NCBI GenBank assembly: GCA_044222245.1
Contig: JBGANQ010000002.1
Location: 173,840 to 237,839 of the forward strand
From: CALFML01 sp044222245
GTDB lineage: Bacteria > Myxococcota_A > Polyangia > Palsa-1104 > JAEUJZ01
Length of the DNA stretch: 64,000 bases
Direction: 5' to 3'
Under the pieces are notes generated by a model. It ran no database searches, was not told the origin of the DNA, and worked only from the letters and a program-made list of their open reading frames with translations. Of this stretch, positions 39,951 to 49,501 are shown one piece after another (the first letter of the stretch is position 1; the number at the start of each line of letters is the position of its first letter). Both the position numbers and the translations under genes were made by a program.

Positions 39951-41344
39951 TAGTAGGCCAGCCCCACCTCCCGCACCTGCGCCGGGTCCCAGATGTTGCG
40001 ACCATCAAAGACCACCAGCCCGCGCAGCTCGCGCCGCAGCCGGCGGAAGTTCGGCTGCCGGAACTGCCGCCACTCGGTGCACAGGCACAGCGCGTCGGCG
40101 CCCTGGGCCGCCTTATAGGCATCATCGAAGAAGGTGACCGCGGCGGCGGCGCTGCCCAGGCTCTGCTGCAGCTGCTCGGCGGCGCGCTGGTTGGCCACCG
40201 GGTCGCTGGCCCGCACCCGGGCGCCGCGGGCGACCAGCTGCTCGATCAGGCTCAGCGCCGGGGCTTCGCGGATGTCGTCGGTCTCCGGCTTGAAGGACAG
40301 GCCCCAGATCGCCACCGTCTTGCCCGCTAAAAGCGTCGCGCCATCCGCGTCCGGGCCGCCGCCGGCCTCGCTTGCTGCGCGGCCGAGGTGGGCGCACAGC
40401 TTGTCGAGCAGCAGGAGCTTCTGGCGCTCGTTGATGCGCTCGGTGGCGGCGACCAGCGGCAGGTCCATGCCGTGGCTGCGGGCGCAAAAGAGGAGCGCCC
40501 GGGTGTCCTTGGGGAAGCACGAGCCGCCGTAGCCGATGCCCGGAAACAGGAAGCGCGGGCCGATGCGGGTGTCCATGCCCATGCCGCGGCGCACCAGCTC
40601 GACGTCGGCGCCCACCCGCTCACAGAGGCTGGCGACGTCGTTTATAAACGAGACCCGCATCGCCAGGTAGGCGTTGCAGGCGTACTTGGTCAGCTCGGCC
40701 GAGCGGGCGTCGGTGATCAGCATGCGGTCGCTGGTGCGCACCACCGCCGCGTACAGGCGGCGCATGACGGTGCGGGCGCGCTCATCGACCGCCGCCGGCT
40801 CCCCGCTGCGCGGCGGACCGGCACCGGGTCCGACGCCGACCAGCACCCGCATCGGGCGCAGGAAGTCCTCGATCGCGCTGCCTTCTTTGAGAAACTCGGG
40901 GTTGCTGACCACCGCGAACGGGCGGGTGGTCACCGCGGCGATGACGTCGCGCACTTTTTCGGCGGTGCCCACCGGGACCGTCGACTTGTTGACGATGACG
41001 GTGAACTCGCTCTGCAGGGCGGCGCCCACCGCCCGCGCCGCCTGCAGGACCTGGCTCAGATCGGCGCTGCCGTCGGGGAGCGGCGGCGTGCCGACGCACA
41101 GCAGCACCACCTCGGCGTCCGTGGTCGCCGCCGCGAAGTCGGTGCTGAAGGCGAGCCGCCCGCCGGCGACGTTGTCGCGCACGAGCTCGGCCAGCCCCGG
41201 CTCGTGGATCGGCATCGCCCCGGCCTGCAGGGCGGCGATGCGCGCCGCGTCGATGTCGACGCAGACCACGTCGTTGCCGAAATCGGCGAACCCCGCCCCG
41301 GCGACCAGTCCCACATACCCTGTGCCAATAACACCGACCTTCAT
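39932..41344 (-). CDS. ugd: UDP-glucose/GDP-mannose dehydrogenase family protein
   Basis: A 470-residue enzyme that oxidises a nucleotide sugar twice to the uronic acid with NAD. The N-terminal 'GVIGTGYVGLVAGAGFADFG' is the NAD Rossmann motif, and the catalytic cysteine is Cys276 in 'GGSCFPKD'. Residues 340-470 are the UDP-binding domain with 'GLSFKPETDDIREAP'. UDP-glucuronate made here would feed capsule, exopolysaccharide or lipid A sugar synthesis. It begins two bases after the stop of the subtilisin gene upstream, an unusual pair that suggests one transcript. Confidence 0.93.
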   Translation of the reverse strand: MKVGVIGTGYVGLVAGAGFADFGNDVVCVDIDAARIAALQAGAMPIHEPGLAELVRDNVAGGRLAFSTDFAAATTDAEVVLLCVGTPPLPDGSADLSQVLQAARAVGAALQSEFTVIVNKSTVPVGTAEKVRDVIAAVTTRPFAVVSNPEFLKEGSAIEDFLRPMRVLVGVGPGAGPPRSGEPAAVDERARTVMRRLYAAVVRTSDRMLITDARSAELTKYACNAYLAMRVSFINDVASLCERVGADVELVRRGMGMDTRIGPRFLFPGIGYGGSCFPKDTRALLFCARSHGMDLPLVAATERINERQKLLLLDKLCAHLGRAASEAGGGPDADGATLLAGKTVAIWGLSFKPETDDIREAPALSLIEQLVARGARVRASDPVANQRAAEQLQQSLGSAAAAVTFFDDAYKAAQGADALCLCTEWRQFRQPNFRRLRRELRGLVVFDGRNIWDPAQVREVGLAYYGIGRV

Positions 41345-41346
41345 GG

Positions 41347-43749
41347 TTAGTTCTTCACCCGGAGGAGGTAGCTTGCGGGGCTCATCGGCTGATCATCGTG
41401 GCAGCGGCCGCCCGCTTTGGTGAGGACCGGGGACAGCGTGTAGTCGCCCGGGGTCGCGCCCGTGCCCTGGGTGCGGTTGAAATCGTAGATGTCGCCGGCG
41501 ATGTTGGAGGGATCGGTCTGGTACACCCCCAGGCTTTTACCCATGAAGCTGGTGGCGACCCGGGCCACGGCGCCGCGCACCGGCTTGCCGCCGAGCGCGA
41601 CGTGGTAGACCGCCAGGGTGCCGATGACCCCCGCCAGGTTGACGTTCTCGGTGACCGTCTGGCTGAGCTGGAACGGGCCGCGCCCCGGCAGGCACTGGCA
41701 GCTCTTGCCATCGAGGCTGGTGCAGCTGCGGCTGCAGGTGACGGCGCCGCCGGCGACGCTGTCGTAGCCGAGCTCGTCGCACGAGGTGGTGATGGCGCGG
41801 CTGCTGTCGCAGATCTCGCTGCCGGGATCCAGCCGTCCGTCGCCGCAGCGGGCGCGCGGGGCGGCCTGACGCAAGGCGCGCAGAGCGTCGATGCGGCCCC
41901 AGCCGAAGGCGTCGTCGCGGCCCGGGGCGCCCAGGTCCACCGCCGACTCGACCAGCAGCTGGCGCAGCTCGACGTTGGTGAGGCTTGGGAAGCGCGACCA
42001 CAACAGGGCGGCGACGCCGGAGACGATCGGCGTCGCGGCGCTGGTGCCGTCAAAGGTCGCGTAGTCGCTGGCGCGGATGCCCAGGCGCACGCTGATCGCC
42101 CGATGCTGGCGGCGCAGCTCGGCGTCCAGGTACTCGCCATCGCCGGCGGCGAGCCCGACGACCGGCACCGGCTGCCCGGTGCCCAGGCTGATGCTGTCGA
42201 GCACCGCCCCCGCGGTCGCCGGATCGCCGTAGCGGTGGTTGTACAGGAGCACGCCGATCGCCCCCTGCAGCCGGGCGTTGCGAATCTTTTCGCTGAACGG
42301 CAGCGCCGTCTGCCCCGGACCGCCCGGCCCGCGCTGCATCAGGGCGACCCTGCCAAGCGGCGCGCACGCCGCGACCTCGGCCGGGGTGCCAAAGCCGCAG
42401 GCGACCACCTGGCCGCCGTCCAGGCCGGTGCCCGAGCTGCCCACCGGCAGCGCCGCGCTCATCGCCCGCTCGCCCAGCCCGGCGAGCGTGAACAAGGCGG
42501 TGACCTCGCGCTCGCCGGTCGCCACCGGGACCGTCGAGTAGATGCCGACGCCGGGGGCCGACAGCATGACCGTCGCGCCAGTCGAGGAGAAGCTGGCGAT
42601 CGACTCGCTGCGGCTGACCGCGGCGACCGACAGCGACTCCGGGTAGGCGCCGGGGAACTCGCGCAGCGCGGTGCCGAGCGCTCCCTTGCTGCTGTCCTCC
42701 GCGTTGCCGGCGGCGACGACCACCAGCAGACCGGCGTCGTAGGCCTTGCGCACCGCGCGGTGCTCGGGCTCGCTGTCGCGCGGGCCGCCCAGGCTCAGGT
42801 TGAGGATGTGGTAGCCGTTGCGGATTGAAAGCTCGATCGCGGCGATGATGTCGGCGTCGGTGGCGCCGACGTGGCCGGCGGTGTTCTGGAAGACCTGGAA
42901 GACGTGCAGCGTCGCCCCCGGGGCGATGCCGACCGCGCCAACGCCGTTGCGCGGGGCGGCGATGATGCCGGCGACATGCGTGCCGTGCTCGTTCACCGCG
43001 CTGTAGTCGGGGCTGCCGGTGGTGAGGTTGTAGCCGAAGCCGAGCTGCTGCGGCCGATCGGGGTGCTGGGTTTCGGGGCCGCTGTCGTAGCCGGTGTCGA
43101 GGACGGCGACGTGGATGCCCTCGCCGCGGGTCTGCGGCCACAGGGAGTCGGCGGCCACCGCGCCGACGTGCCAGCTGTTGGTCAGCTCATCGCGGGCCGA
43201 GTGCTCGGGCAAGGCGCCGCAGTCGAGGCTGCACGTCGCGCCGCGGTCGGCGGTCGGCGCCTCGTCGCTGTCACAGCTGGCGTCGCCGCAGCTGCCGTCG
43301 GGGTAGCGCCAGGTCACCGCCCGCGCCTGCAGGCCAGGCAGCTCCTGCAGCAGCGCCTGAATATCGGTGGCGCTGCCGTGGACGCTGACCGTGCCGGCCA
43401 GCCCGACGAGGTCGCTGTACTCGTTCTGGACCAAGAGGCCGTGGCGGCGCAGCGCCGCGCGCAGGGAGCCCATCGCCTGCTCGCCGTGCCCGAGCTCGGC
43501 CGGCAGCTCGACAAAGAAGCTGGCCGGGCTCGCCGCCAAGGCGGCCGCGGGAGTCGCCCCCGGATCCCCGCAGCCAGCGCCCGCGGCCAGCATCAGCAGC
43601 GCCGCCCCGAGGACTCCGGCCCGGGCGCCGGGAGCGCGCCGCGCCCGCGGTGCCCGGTTGCCGGCCGCTCCTCCTGCGAGCGGTCCCACCGGTCCCGGTC
43701 CGGCCGCGCCGCCCGCCGCAGGAGTCGAGCTCAGCTGCATCGTCGTCAT
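41347..43749 (-). CDS. Subtilisin-like serine peptidase (S8), probable lipoprotein
   Basis: An 800-residue S8 peptidase: Asp218 in 'VLDTGYD', His255 in 'EHGTHVAG' and Ser570 in 'DGTSAATP' form the triad, with a PA-type inserted domain at about residues 440-545. A lipobox AGAGC at Cys60 suggests attachment to the outer membrane. The C-terminus has a Cys-rich 'CGDGRLDPGSEICD' repeat as in myxobacterial surface proteins, then a beta domain. AGGAGG lies 7 bases before the ATG 43749; a second ATG at 43740 is possible. The peptidase is upstream of ugd with 2 bases between the genes. Confidence 0.92.
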   Translation of the reverse strand: MTTMQLSSTPAAGGAAGPGPVGPLAGGAAGNRAPRARRAPGARAGVLGAALLMLAAGAGCGDPGATPAAALAASPASFFVELPAELGHGEQAMGSLRAALRRHGLLVQNEYSDLVGLAGTVSVHGSATDIQALLQELPGLQARAVTWRYPDGSCGDASCDSDEAPTADRGATCSLDCGALPEHSARDELTNSWHVGAVAADSLWPQTRGEGIHVAVLDTGYDSGPETQHPDRPQQLGFGYNLTTGSPDYSAVNEHGTHVAGIIAAPRNGVGAVGIAPGATLHVFQVFQNTAGHVGATDADIIAAIELSIRNGYHILNLSLGGPRDSEPEHRAVRKAYDAGLLVVVAAGNAEDSSKGALGTALREFPGAYPESLSVAAVSRSESIASFSSTGATVMLSAPGVGIYSTVPVATGEREVTALFTLAGLGERAMSAALPVGSSGTGLDGGQVVACGFGTPAEVAACAPLGRVALMQRGPGGPGQTALPFSEKIRNARLQGAIGVLLYNHRYGDPATAGAVLDSISLGTGQPVPVVGLAAGDGEYLDAELRRQHRAISVRLGIRASDYATFDGTSAATPIVSGVAALLWSRFPSLTNVELRQLLVESAVDLGAPGRDDAFGWGRIDALRALRQAAPRARCGDGRLDPGSEICDSSRAITTSCDELGYDSVAGGAVTCSRSCTSLDGKSCQCLPGRGPFQLSQTVTENVNLAGVIGTLAVYHVALGGKPVRGAVARVATSFMGKSLGVYQTDPSNIAGDIYDFNRTQGTGATPGDYTLSPVLTKAGGRCHDDQPMSPASYLLRVKN

Positions 43750-43840
43750 CCAAAGGCCTCCTGTCCCCGGTCCCGATCGTGGCCCCCAAGCGCGAGGCTA
43801 CGGACTTCTTAACACAGGTGGTATCATACGAGCTTCCGCA

Positions 43841-45520
43841 ATGTTAGAGCCCGTCGCGCTTCACCAGACCGGCTTCAAGGTGCCGGGTCTTGCCCAGGAC
43901 GCGCGCGGCGTGGTCGTCGGCACCCACGCGGCGACCCTGCTGCTCGGGCTCGACCGCCTGGTGGCGCTTTTGCGGCTGTTGTCCGAAGAGCTGCAGCTCG
44001 ACGATGTGCTGCCGTCGCTGCGCATCGAGCTCGTGCGCAACTCGCTCGGCGCCCAGGCGTATCTTCTGCGGCTCGTGTCGGCCGACTCGCTGCTGCTCGA
44101 TCGGCTGGCGCGCCCGGCGCGGCTCTGCGGGGCGGTGCTGTGCGTCGGGGCGGGCAAGCACTTTGTGCCCTACCGCGACCGCCGCGCGCCGCTTGGCTAC
44201 GACGCCCGCGAGCTGCTCGCCGACCCGCCAGCGGCGGCCGCCGACTATGTGTTCTATTCCGAGGCGGCGGCGCAGCCGTTTGCGCGCGTGCGCGAGCTGG
44301 CGCTGCTGGCGATCCTCTCCCAGCTGACGCTGCTGGCGACGCCGGGCGGGCCGCGGCTGGCGCTGCGGGCGGCGCTGGGCCTGACCGGCGGCACGGCCGA
44401 TGAGCTCGCGGGGACCTGGGGTCCGGAGCGCGCCGCCGAGACGGCCGGGGCGGCGCCCGGCGAGCCGCGACCCTACGAAGACCCGCTGTGGCTGACCGCG
44501 CCGATCGGCCTCCTCGGCCGCGTCGCCGGCTACCTGTGGGAGCGCGGGGTCCGCGCCGAGCTGGCGATGCCCGACGTGCTGCCCTCCCTGGAGGCCGGCG
44601 CGGCTCCGGTCGAGGCGGTGGAGCTTGTGCTGCTGCGGCTGCTCAGCGGGCCGGCCGGGCTCTTGGAGCGGCTGCTCGCGGTGCCGGGCCTGCGCCTGTA
44701 TCTGCCGGTGGCGGAGCGGCTGGCCGTCGAGCTCGGGTACACCCACCCGCTGCGCCTCGGCTCGCTGGCGAGCCTGTTTGCGGCCGGGCGGCTGTATCTT
44801 TTCTCCGGCACCCAGCGCGGCTTCACCGCCTTGCCGGTCGCTCGCCTTATGCCGCTCGAGCGCCTCATCGAGCTGCGCCGCCCAGCCCCGGCCAGCGGGC
44901 GCGAGGAGCCGAGCGCCCTGGCGACGCCGCGCCCGGCGGCGGTCGTCGGGGCGGAGGCGGCGCCGTCCGGGGCACCGGTGGTCTTGCGCGTGCAGCTGCA
45001 GCTTGTGCCGCAGCCGGCCGAGCGCGGCCGGCGGACGCCCACCGCGACCCTGGTGCCGTGGCAGCGCGCGCTGTGGCTGAGCCGCCTGCTGTACACCCTG
45101 CCGGCGGCGCTGCTCGGGGGGCTTTCCGCCGCCTGTATCGACGAGGGGGTGCTGGTCCTGGGGGCGGTGCACGGGCTGCCCCTCGGCCAGCTGCTCTATG
45201 AGCCGACGGCGCGGGTGTACATCCCGCTCGGCTGGGAGTTCCTGCCCCGGCTGCCGGGCGAGCTCTTGGCGGCGCAGCTTGGCGGGGTCAGCGAGCGCTG
45301 CGTCGTGTTCCTACCCGGTCAGGCGCAGCCGCTGGCGCTGCCGCGGGCGCAGCTGCAGCCGCTCACCCAGCAGCTGCTGGCGCCGCTGCTGCCCACCTCG
45401 CGCAGCGCCACCCTACACGGCGAGCCGCCGTCACCCGAGCTGCACAATACCCCCATCTCCTCGCTGTCGACCTTCGCGCTGTGGCCGCTGTGGGGCCGGC
45501 TGGAGGAAGACAAGCCATGA
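43841..45520 (+). CDS. Unrecognised 559-residue protein, first gene of the MoxR operon
   Basis: No family was recognised with certainty. The protein is rich in Leu, Ala and Arg (about 559 residues), with repeated Leu-rich helical stretches ('LLLGLDRLVALLRLL', 'LLERLLAVPGLRLYLPV') and a C-terminal 120-residue block 'LVPWQRALWLSRLLYTLP...' that looks well folded. No signal peptide or membrane segment is evident. The stop TGA overlaps the next ATG (ATGA). The order unknown protein, unknown protein, MoxR ATPase fits the MoxR-vWA 'bpX' type of conflict system described by Aravind and co-workers, but a vWA or beta-propeller gene is absent, so this link is inference only. Confidence 0.85.
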   Translation: MLEPVALHQTGFKVPGLAQDARGVVVGTHAATLLLGLDRLVALLRLLSEELQLDDVLPSLRIELVRNSLGAQAYLLRLVSADSLLLDRLARPARLCGAVLCVGAGKHFVPYRDRRAPLGYDARELLADPPAAAADYVFYSEAAAQPFARVRELALLAILSQLTLLATPGGPRLALRAALGLTGGTADELAGTWGPERAAETAGAAPGEPRPYEDPLWLTAPIGLLGRVAGYLWERGVRAELAMPDVLPSLEAGAAPVEAVELVLLRLLSGPAGLLERLLAVPGLRLYLPVAERLAVELGYTHPLRLGSLASLFAAGRLYLFSGTQRGFTALPVARLMPLERLIELRRPAPASGREEPSALATPRPAAVVGAEAAPSGAPVVLRVQLQLVPQPAERGRRTPTATLVPWQRALWLSRLLYTLPAALLGGLSAACIDEGVLVLGAVHGLPLGQLLYEPTARVYIPLGWEFLPRLPGELLAAQLGGVSERCVVFLPGQAQPLALPRAQLQPLTQQLLAPLLPTSRSATLHGEPPSPELHNTPISSLSTFALWPLWGRLEEDKP

Positions 45521-46785
45521 CCGACCTGGAGTGGGCGGAGCGCTTCCTGGGCCGCTTTGCGCTGCCGCTGGTGCACGGCGCCGCGGTCCAGGTGGGGGTG
45601 CCGCTGGCGCGGCGCGGGGCGGAGCGGCTGCTGGCGGCGATCTCGGCCGGGCTTGACGGCACCGCGACCGCCGAGGCCCTGGCCGAGGCGCGGCAGCGCC
45701 GGCTGCTCGAGCTGGTGCCGGTGGTCGGCGCGCCGCGGCTGTTCGAAGATCGCTCGGCGGCGCTGCTGCTCATCGCGCTGCACGATCTGCTGTTCCTGCA
45801 CCACCCGGCTGCGGCCCGGCTGAGCGAGCGCCAGGCCGAGCTCTTGCACGGCTTTACCCGCCAGCTCATCGCCCGCGCCGCGGCGCAGCTGCCGCGGGTC
45901 GCCACCCGGCTGCCCGAGACCAGCGGCGAGGCGCGGCTGCCGACGGGAGCGGCCGAGCCGCGGCGGCTGGCGCTGGCGGCGCAGCGGCTGCTCGGGCGCC
46001 ACAGCCTGCTCGGCGGCCTGTTTCGCCTGTGGCGGGCCGACACCCGGGCCCCCACCCTGTGGGGCGAGCGGGACTACCGCGGCGTGGCGCCACCGCCGCA
46101 GCGGCTGCGGGCGCTGCTCGGGCGGGCGCAGCTGGCGCTGCCCGAGCGGCGGCATGTCCGCCTGCTGCCCGAGCTGCTCGCCCGGCGCGACTCGGCCCTC
46201 GCAGTGCAAGCGCTGCTCGGCGCCAGCCCGCTCACCGCGCTGCTGCCGCCGGTCGGGGTGGGCCTCTTGCCCGAGCTCGCCGGGCAGGCGGCCTGGCTGC
46301 GGCTGCCGACGGTGGCGCGGCTGGTCGTCGCGCGCTACCTGGCCCTTGGGGCGGTGCCGGCGGTCGCCGAGGCCGGGGGCGCGGTGGGCGCGCTCTTGCG
46401 CCAGCGCGAGCGCACCCTCGCGAGCGGCGACCTTATGACCCTTCTGTGCCTGGTCAGCCACCTGCACGTCTGCGCCGCCCTGTCCGAGGCGCCGCTGCCG
46501 GCGGCCGACGCCACGGGCGCCAGCACCGACAGCTACGCCCTGTACGCGGTGGTGGCGGCGCGCTGGCCGCTCCTGTGTGCGCCCCAGGATGTGCTGTGCG
46601 ACCCCCGGCTCAACGCCCGGCTGCAGGTCTACCTGCTGGCCTGCCGGGCGGCGGCCGGCGCGCCGCGGCTGCGTGAGTTTGATGAGCTCTGCCTGGACGC
46701 CCTGGCGGCCGGGCCGGCGACGGGCGAAAATCCTGCACCGCGCACCCATGAGGAACCCGATGTCAGCACCCGCACCCTCCCCTGA
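45517..46785 (+). CDS. Unrecognised 422-residue protein, second gene of the MoxR operon
   Basis: A 422-residue, Leu/Ala/Arg-rich, mostly helical protein ('WAERFLGRFALPLVHGAAVQVGV' and later 'LLHGFTRQLIARAAAQL'). It shares the style of the previous protein but no clear sequence match was seen. ATG overlaps the previous stop (ATGA). The last 26 bases overlap the MoxR start. There is no signal peptide, so it should act in the cytoplasm. Role unknown; position suggests a fixed partner of the ATPase. Confidence 0.83.
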   Translation: MTDLEWAERFLGRFALPLVHGAAVQVGVPLARRGAERLLAAISAGLDGTATAEALAEARQRRLLELVPVVGAPRLFEDRSAALLLIALHDLLFLHHPAAARLSERQAELLHGFTRQLIARAAAQLPRVATRLPETSGEARLPTGAAEPRRLALAAQRLLGRHSLLGGLFRLWRADTRAPTLWGERDYRGVAPPPQRLRALLGRAQLALPERRHVRLLPELLARRDSALAVQALLGASPLTALLPPVGVGLLPELAGQAAWLRLPTVARLVVARYLALGAVPAVAEAGGAVGALLRQRERTLASGDLMTLLCLVSHLHVCAALSEAPLPAADATGASTDSYALYAVVAARWPLLCAPQDVLCDPRLNARLQVYLLACRAAAGAPRLREFDELCLDALAAGPATGENPAPRTHEEPDVSTRTLP

Positions 46786-47986
46786 GCCCGCCCCTGGGCC
46801 GCCGGCCGGTCCACCGGGCGCCGCGCTTTTGCGCCTGCAGGAGCTCGGCACCCGCCTGCAGCAGCAGTTCCTCGCCAAGGAGGAGATCATCCGGCTGCTC
46901 CTGGTCTCGGTGCTGGCCGGCGAGCACCTGCTGCTCATCGGGCCGCCCGGCACCGCCAAGAGCGCCCTGGTGCGCACGCTGGCGCAGCTGCTCGACGCCC
47001 GCTACTTCGAGTACCTGCTGACCCGCTTCTCCGAGCCCAACGAGCTGCTCGGTCCGGTCGACATCCGCGCCTTCCGCGAAGGCAGCTACCGCCGCCGCAC
47101 CGAGAGCATGCTGCCCACCGCCGAGATCGTCTTTCTCGACGAGATCTTCAAGGCCAACTCGGCGATCTTGAACAGCCTGCTCACCCTGCTCAACGAGCGT
47201 CGGGTCCACATTGGCGCCGAGCGCATCGAGGTCCCGCTGCTCGCCCTGTTTGCCGCCAGCAACGAGGTCCCCACCGACGACAGCCTGGCGGCGCTCCTCG
47301 ATCGCTTCCTCCTGCGCGTGCGCTCGCACAACCTGGACAGCTTCCACTTCCACCGCCTGCTCGCGCTCGGCCTGGCGCACGAGCGTCGCCAGCTGCTGGG
47401 CGAGCCGGCCGGCCCCGCGGTCGCGGCGGCGCCGCTGCTCACCGCGGCCGAGCTGGCCGGGCTGCGGCGGCAGCTGCTCGACCGGCTGACCTTCAGCGAG
47501 GATTTCCTGGCCAGCTACAAGGCGCTCATCGTGCAGATCCGCGGCGAGGGGATCGCGATCAGCGATCGGCGGGCGGTCAAGCTGCTCAAGCTGTGCGCCG
47601 CCTCGGCGATGCTCGACGGGCGGGCGCAGGCCGACGAGGGCGATCTGTTCGTGGTCGCGCACAGCTGGAACAGCCCCGAGCAGAGCGAGATCCTCGACGG
47701 CATCGTCGATCCGGTGGTGCAGCGCTTCTACCGCGAGCACCCCGAGCGCCGCCACCGCCTGCCCGGCAGCGCCGGCCTGCCCGACATCCTCGCCGAGCTG
47801 CAGCAGGTCCGCGCCCGCCTGCAGGCGGCGGCGGGTCTGTCGGACGTGCAGCTGTTCGCTCAGCTGCGCACCCTGGGCGAGCTGCGCGCCGCCCTGGCCA
47901 ACCTGCCGAGCGACGCGACGCGCCGCGTCCTGCAGGAGATCGACTCCCTGCTGGAGAGCGTGTTTACCGCCGGCCGCGTCGGCTGA
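46760..47986 (+). CDS. MoxR-family AAA+ ATPase
   Basis: A 408-residue MoxR ATPase. Walker A is GPPGTAKS (61-68), Walker B is VFLDE (124-128), sensor-1 is Asn168 in 'AASNEV', and the helix-2-insert region 'LLGPVDIRAF' and the C-terminal lid are typical of the RavA/MoxR group. These enzymes work as chaperone-like remodelling factors, usually with a vWA-domain partner. The start ATG 46760 has AGGA 6 bases before it; ATG 46748 is also possible. No vWA gene follows: the next gene is a purine permease. Confidence 0.93.
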   Translation: MSAPAPSPEPAPGPPAGPPGAALLRLQELGTRLQQQFLAKEEIIRLLLVSVLAGEHLLLIGPPGTAKSALVRTLAQLLDARYFEYLLTRFSEPNELLGPVDIRAFREGSYRRRTESMLPTAEIVFLDEIFKANSAILNSLLTLLNERRVHIGAERIEVPLLALFAASNEVPTDDSLAALLDRFLLRVRSHNLDSFHFHRLLALGLAHERRQLLGEPAGPAVAAAPLLTAAELAGLRRQLLDRLTFSEDFLASYKALIVQIRGEGIAISDRRAVKLLKLCAASAMLDGRAQADEGDLFVVAHSWNSPEQSEILDGIVDPVVQRFYREHPERRHRLPGSAGLPDILAELQQVRARLQAAAGLSDVQLFAQLRTLGELRAALANLPSDATRRVLQEIDSLLESVFTAGRVG

Positions 47987-48103
47987 TCGGCCAGCGTCCC
48001 GGCCCTGGGCGCTCCGCAGCGGCGGTCGCGCGTTTGCCGCGCGCAGCGAGCGATTGCTTCAGGCCGCCGGCCTGTGGGAAAACCGCCGCCTGCGGAGGAC
48101 CGG

Positions 48104-49501
48104 ATGCGTGCTGATTCCCCCCCGGCGCGAGCGCGCGCCGCGCTGGCGACCCGCCTGGATCGCTATTTCGCCGTCACCCAGAGCGGCTCGACCCTGCCGC
48201 GCGAGCTGCGCGCCGGCCTGACGACGTTTCTGACCATGGCCTACATCCTGGTGGTAAACCCGGACATCCTCAGCCAGGCCATCGCGTTCCCCGGGGCGCG
48301 CGCCCAGCTGCTGACCGCCACGGCGCTGGCGGCGGCGAGCGGCTCGATCTTGATGGGCCTTCTGGCGCGCTACCCGTACGCCCAGGCGCCGGGCATGGGG
48401 CTCAACGCCTACTTCGCCTTCACCGTGGTGCTCGGGCAGAAGGTCCCGTGGCAGACCGCGCTCGGGGCGGTGTTCGTGGTCGGGCTGGTGTTCACGGCGC
48501 TGTCGCAGGGCGGGGTGCGGCAGGCGCTTTTGAGCAGCCTGCCGACCAACCTCAAGTACGCGATGACCGCCGGGGTCGGGCTGTTCCTGGCGCTCATCGG
48601 GCTGCGCAAGGCCGGGCTGGTGGTGGCCGACCCGCAGACCCTGGTCACGCTGGGCAGCCTGCGGCAGGCGACGCCGCTTCTGGCGCTCGGCGGGCTGTAT
48701 GTGACGGCGGTGCTGCTGGCGCGGCGGGTGCCGGCGGCGATCCTCATCGGCATCGCCGCGACCACCGCGCTCGCCATCGCCACCCGCGCCGCGGTGTACC
48801 CGACCCAGGGCGGTGAGCTGACCACATTCGCCGGGCTGGCCGGAGCGCCGCTGCAGCTGCCGGTGTGGCCGCGCGACCTGTTCCTGGCGCTGGACGTGCG
48901 GGCGGCTCTGTCGTGGCCGCTGGCCGGCGTGCTGCTGACGATGCTGTTTGTCGCCATCGATGACACCGCCGGGACCCTCATCGGCCTGTCGGCGCGCGCC
49001 GGGTTCCTCGACCGCGACGGCGAGCTGCCGCGCGCCGGCCGCGCCTTTACCAGCGACGCCCTGGCCTCGTGCCTCGGGGCGCTGCTCGGCAGCAGCACCA
49101 CCACCGCGTATATCGAGTCGGCGGCCGGCATCGAAGAGGGCGGTCGCACGGGCCTGGTGGCGGTGGTCGTCGGCCTGCTGTTTCTGCTGGCCAGCTGCGC
49201 CTGGCCGCTGCTCGCGGTGGTGCCCGGGGTGGCCACCGCGCCGGCGCTGATCCTCGTCGGGGCGATGATGATCACCAACCTGCGGTTTATCACCTGGGGC
49301 GAGCGCAGCGACTACACCGAGACGATCCCGGTGTTCCTGACGCTTATCGCCATGCCGCTCACCTACAGCATCGCCAACGGCGTCGGGCTGGGCGTGTTCA
49401 GCTATGCGGTGCTGAAGTTTCTGACCGGGCGGCGGCACCAGGTGCGGCCGCTTTTGTGGGTGGTGGCGGGGCTGGTCGGGCTGCGCTACGCGCTCCTTTA
49501 G
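48104..49501 (+). CDS. NCS2-family purine permease (AzgA-like)
   Basis: A 465-residue membrane protein with about 12-14 helices. The first signature is 'GLTTFLTMAYILVVNPDIL' and the later 'FVAIDDTAGTLIGLSARAG' and 'GSSTTTAYIESAAGI' are typical of AzgA-type guanine/hypoxanthine/adenine permeases that use the proton gradient. GGAGG at 5 bases from ATG 48104 was preferred over ATG 48074. The 3' end overlaps the convergent metallopeptidase gene by 4 bases. No purine riboswitch was recognised upstream. Confidence 0.93.
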   Translation: MRADSPPARARAALATRLDRYFAVTQSGSTLPRELRAGLTTFLTMAYILVVNPDILSQAIAFPGARAQLLTATALAAASGSILMGLLARYPYAQAPGMGLNAYFAFTVVLGQKVPWQTALGAVFVVGLVFTALSQGGVRQALLSSLPTNLKYAMTAGVGLFLALIGLRKAGLVVADPQTLVTLGSLRQATPLLALGGLYVTAVLLARRVPAAILIGIAATTALAIATRAAVYPTQGGELTTFAGLAGAPLQLPVWPRDLFLALDVRAALSWPLAGVLLTMLFVAIDDTAGTLIGLSARAGFLDRDGELPRAGRAFTSDALASCLGALLGSSTTTAYIESAAGIEEGGRTGLVAVVVGLLFLLASCAWPLLAVVPGVATAPALILVGAMMITNLRFITWGERSDYTETIPVFLTLIAMPLTYSIANGVGLGVFSYAVLKFLTGRRHQVRPLLWVVAGLVGLRYALL

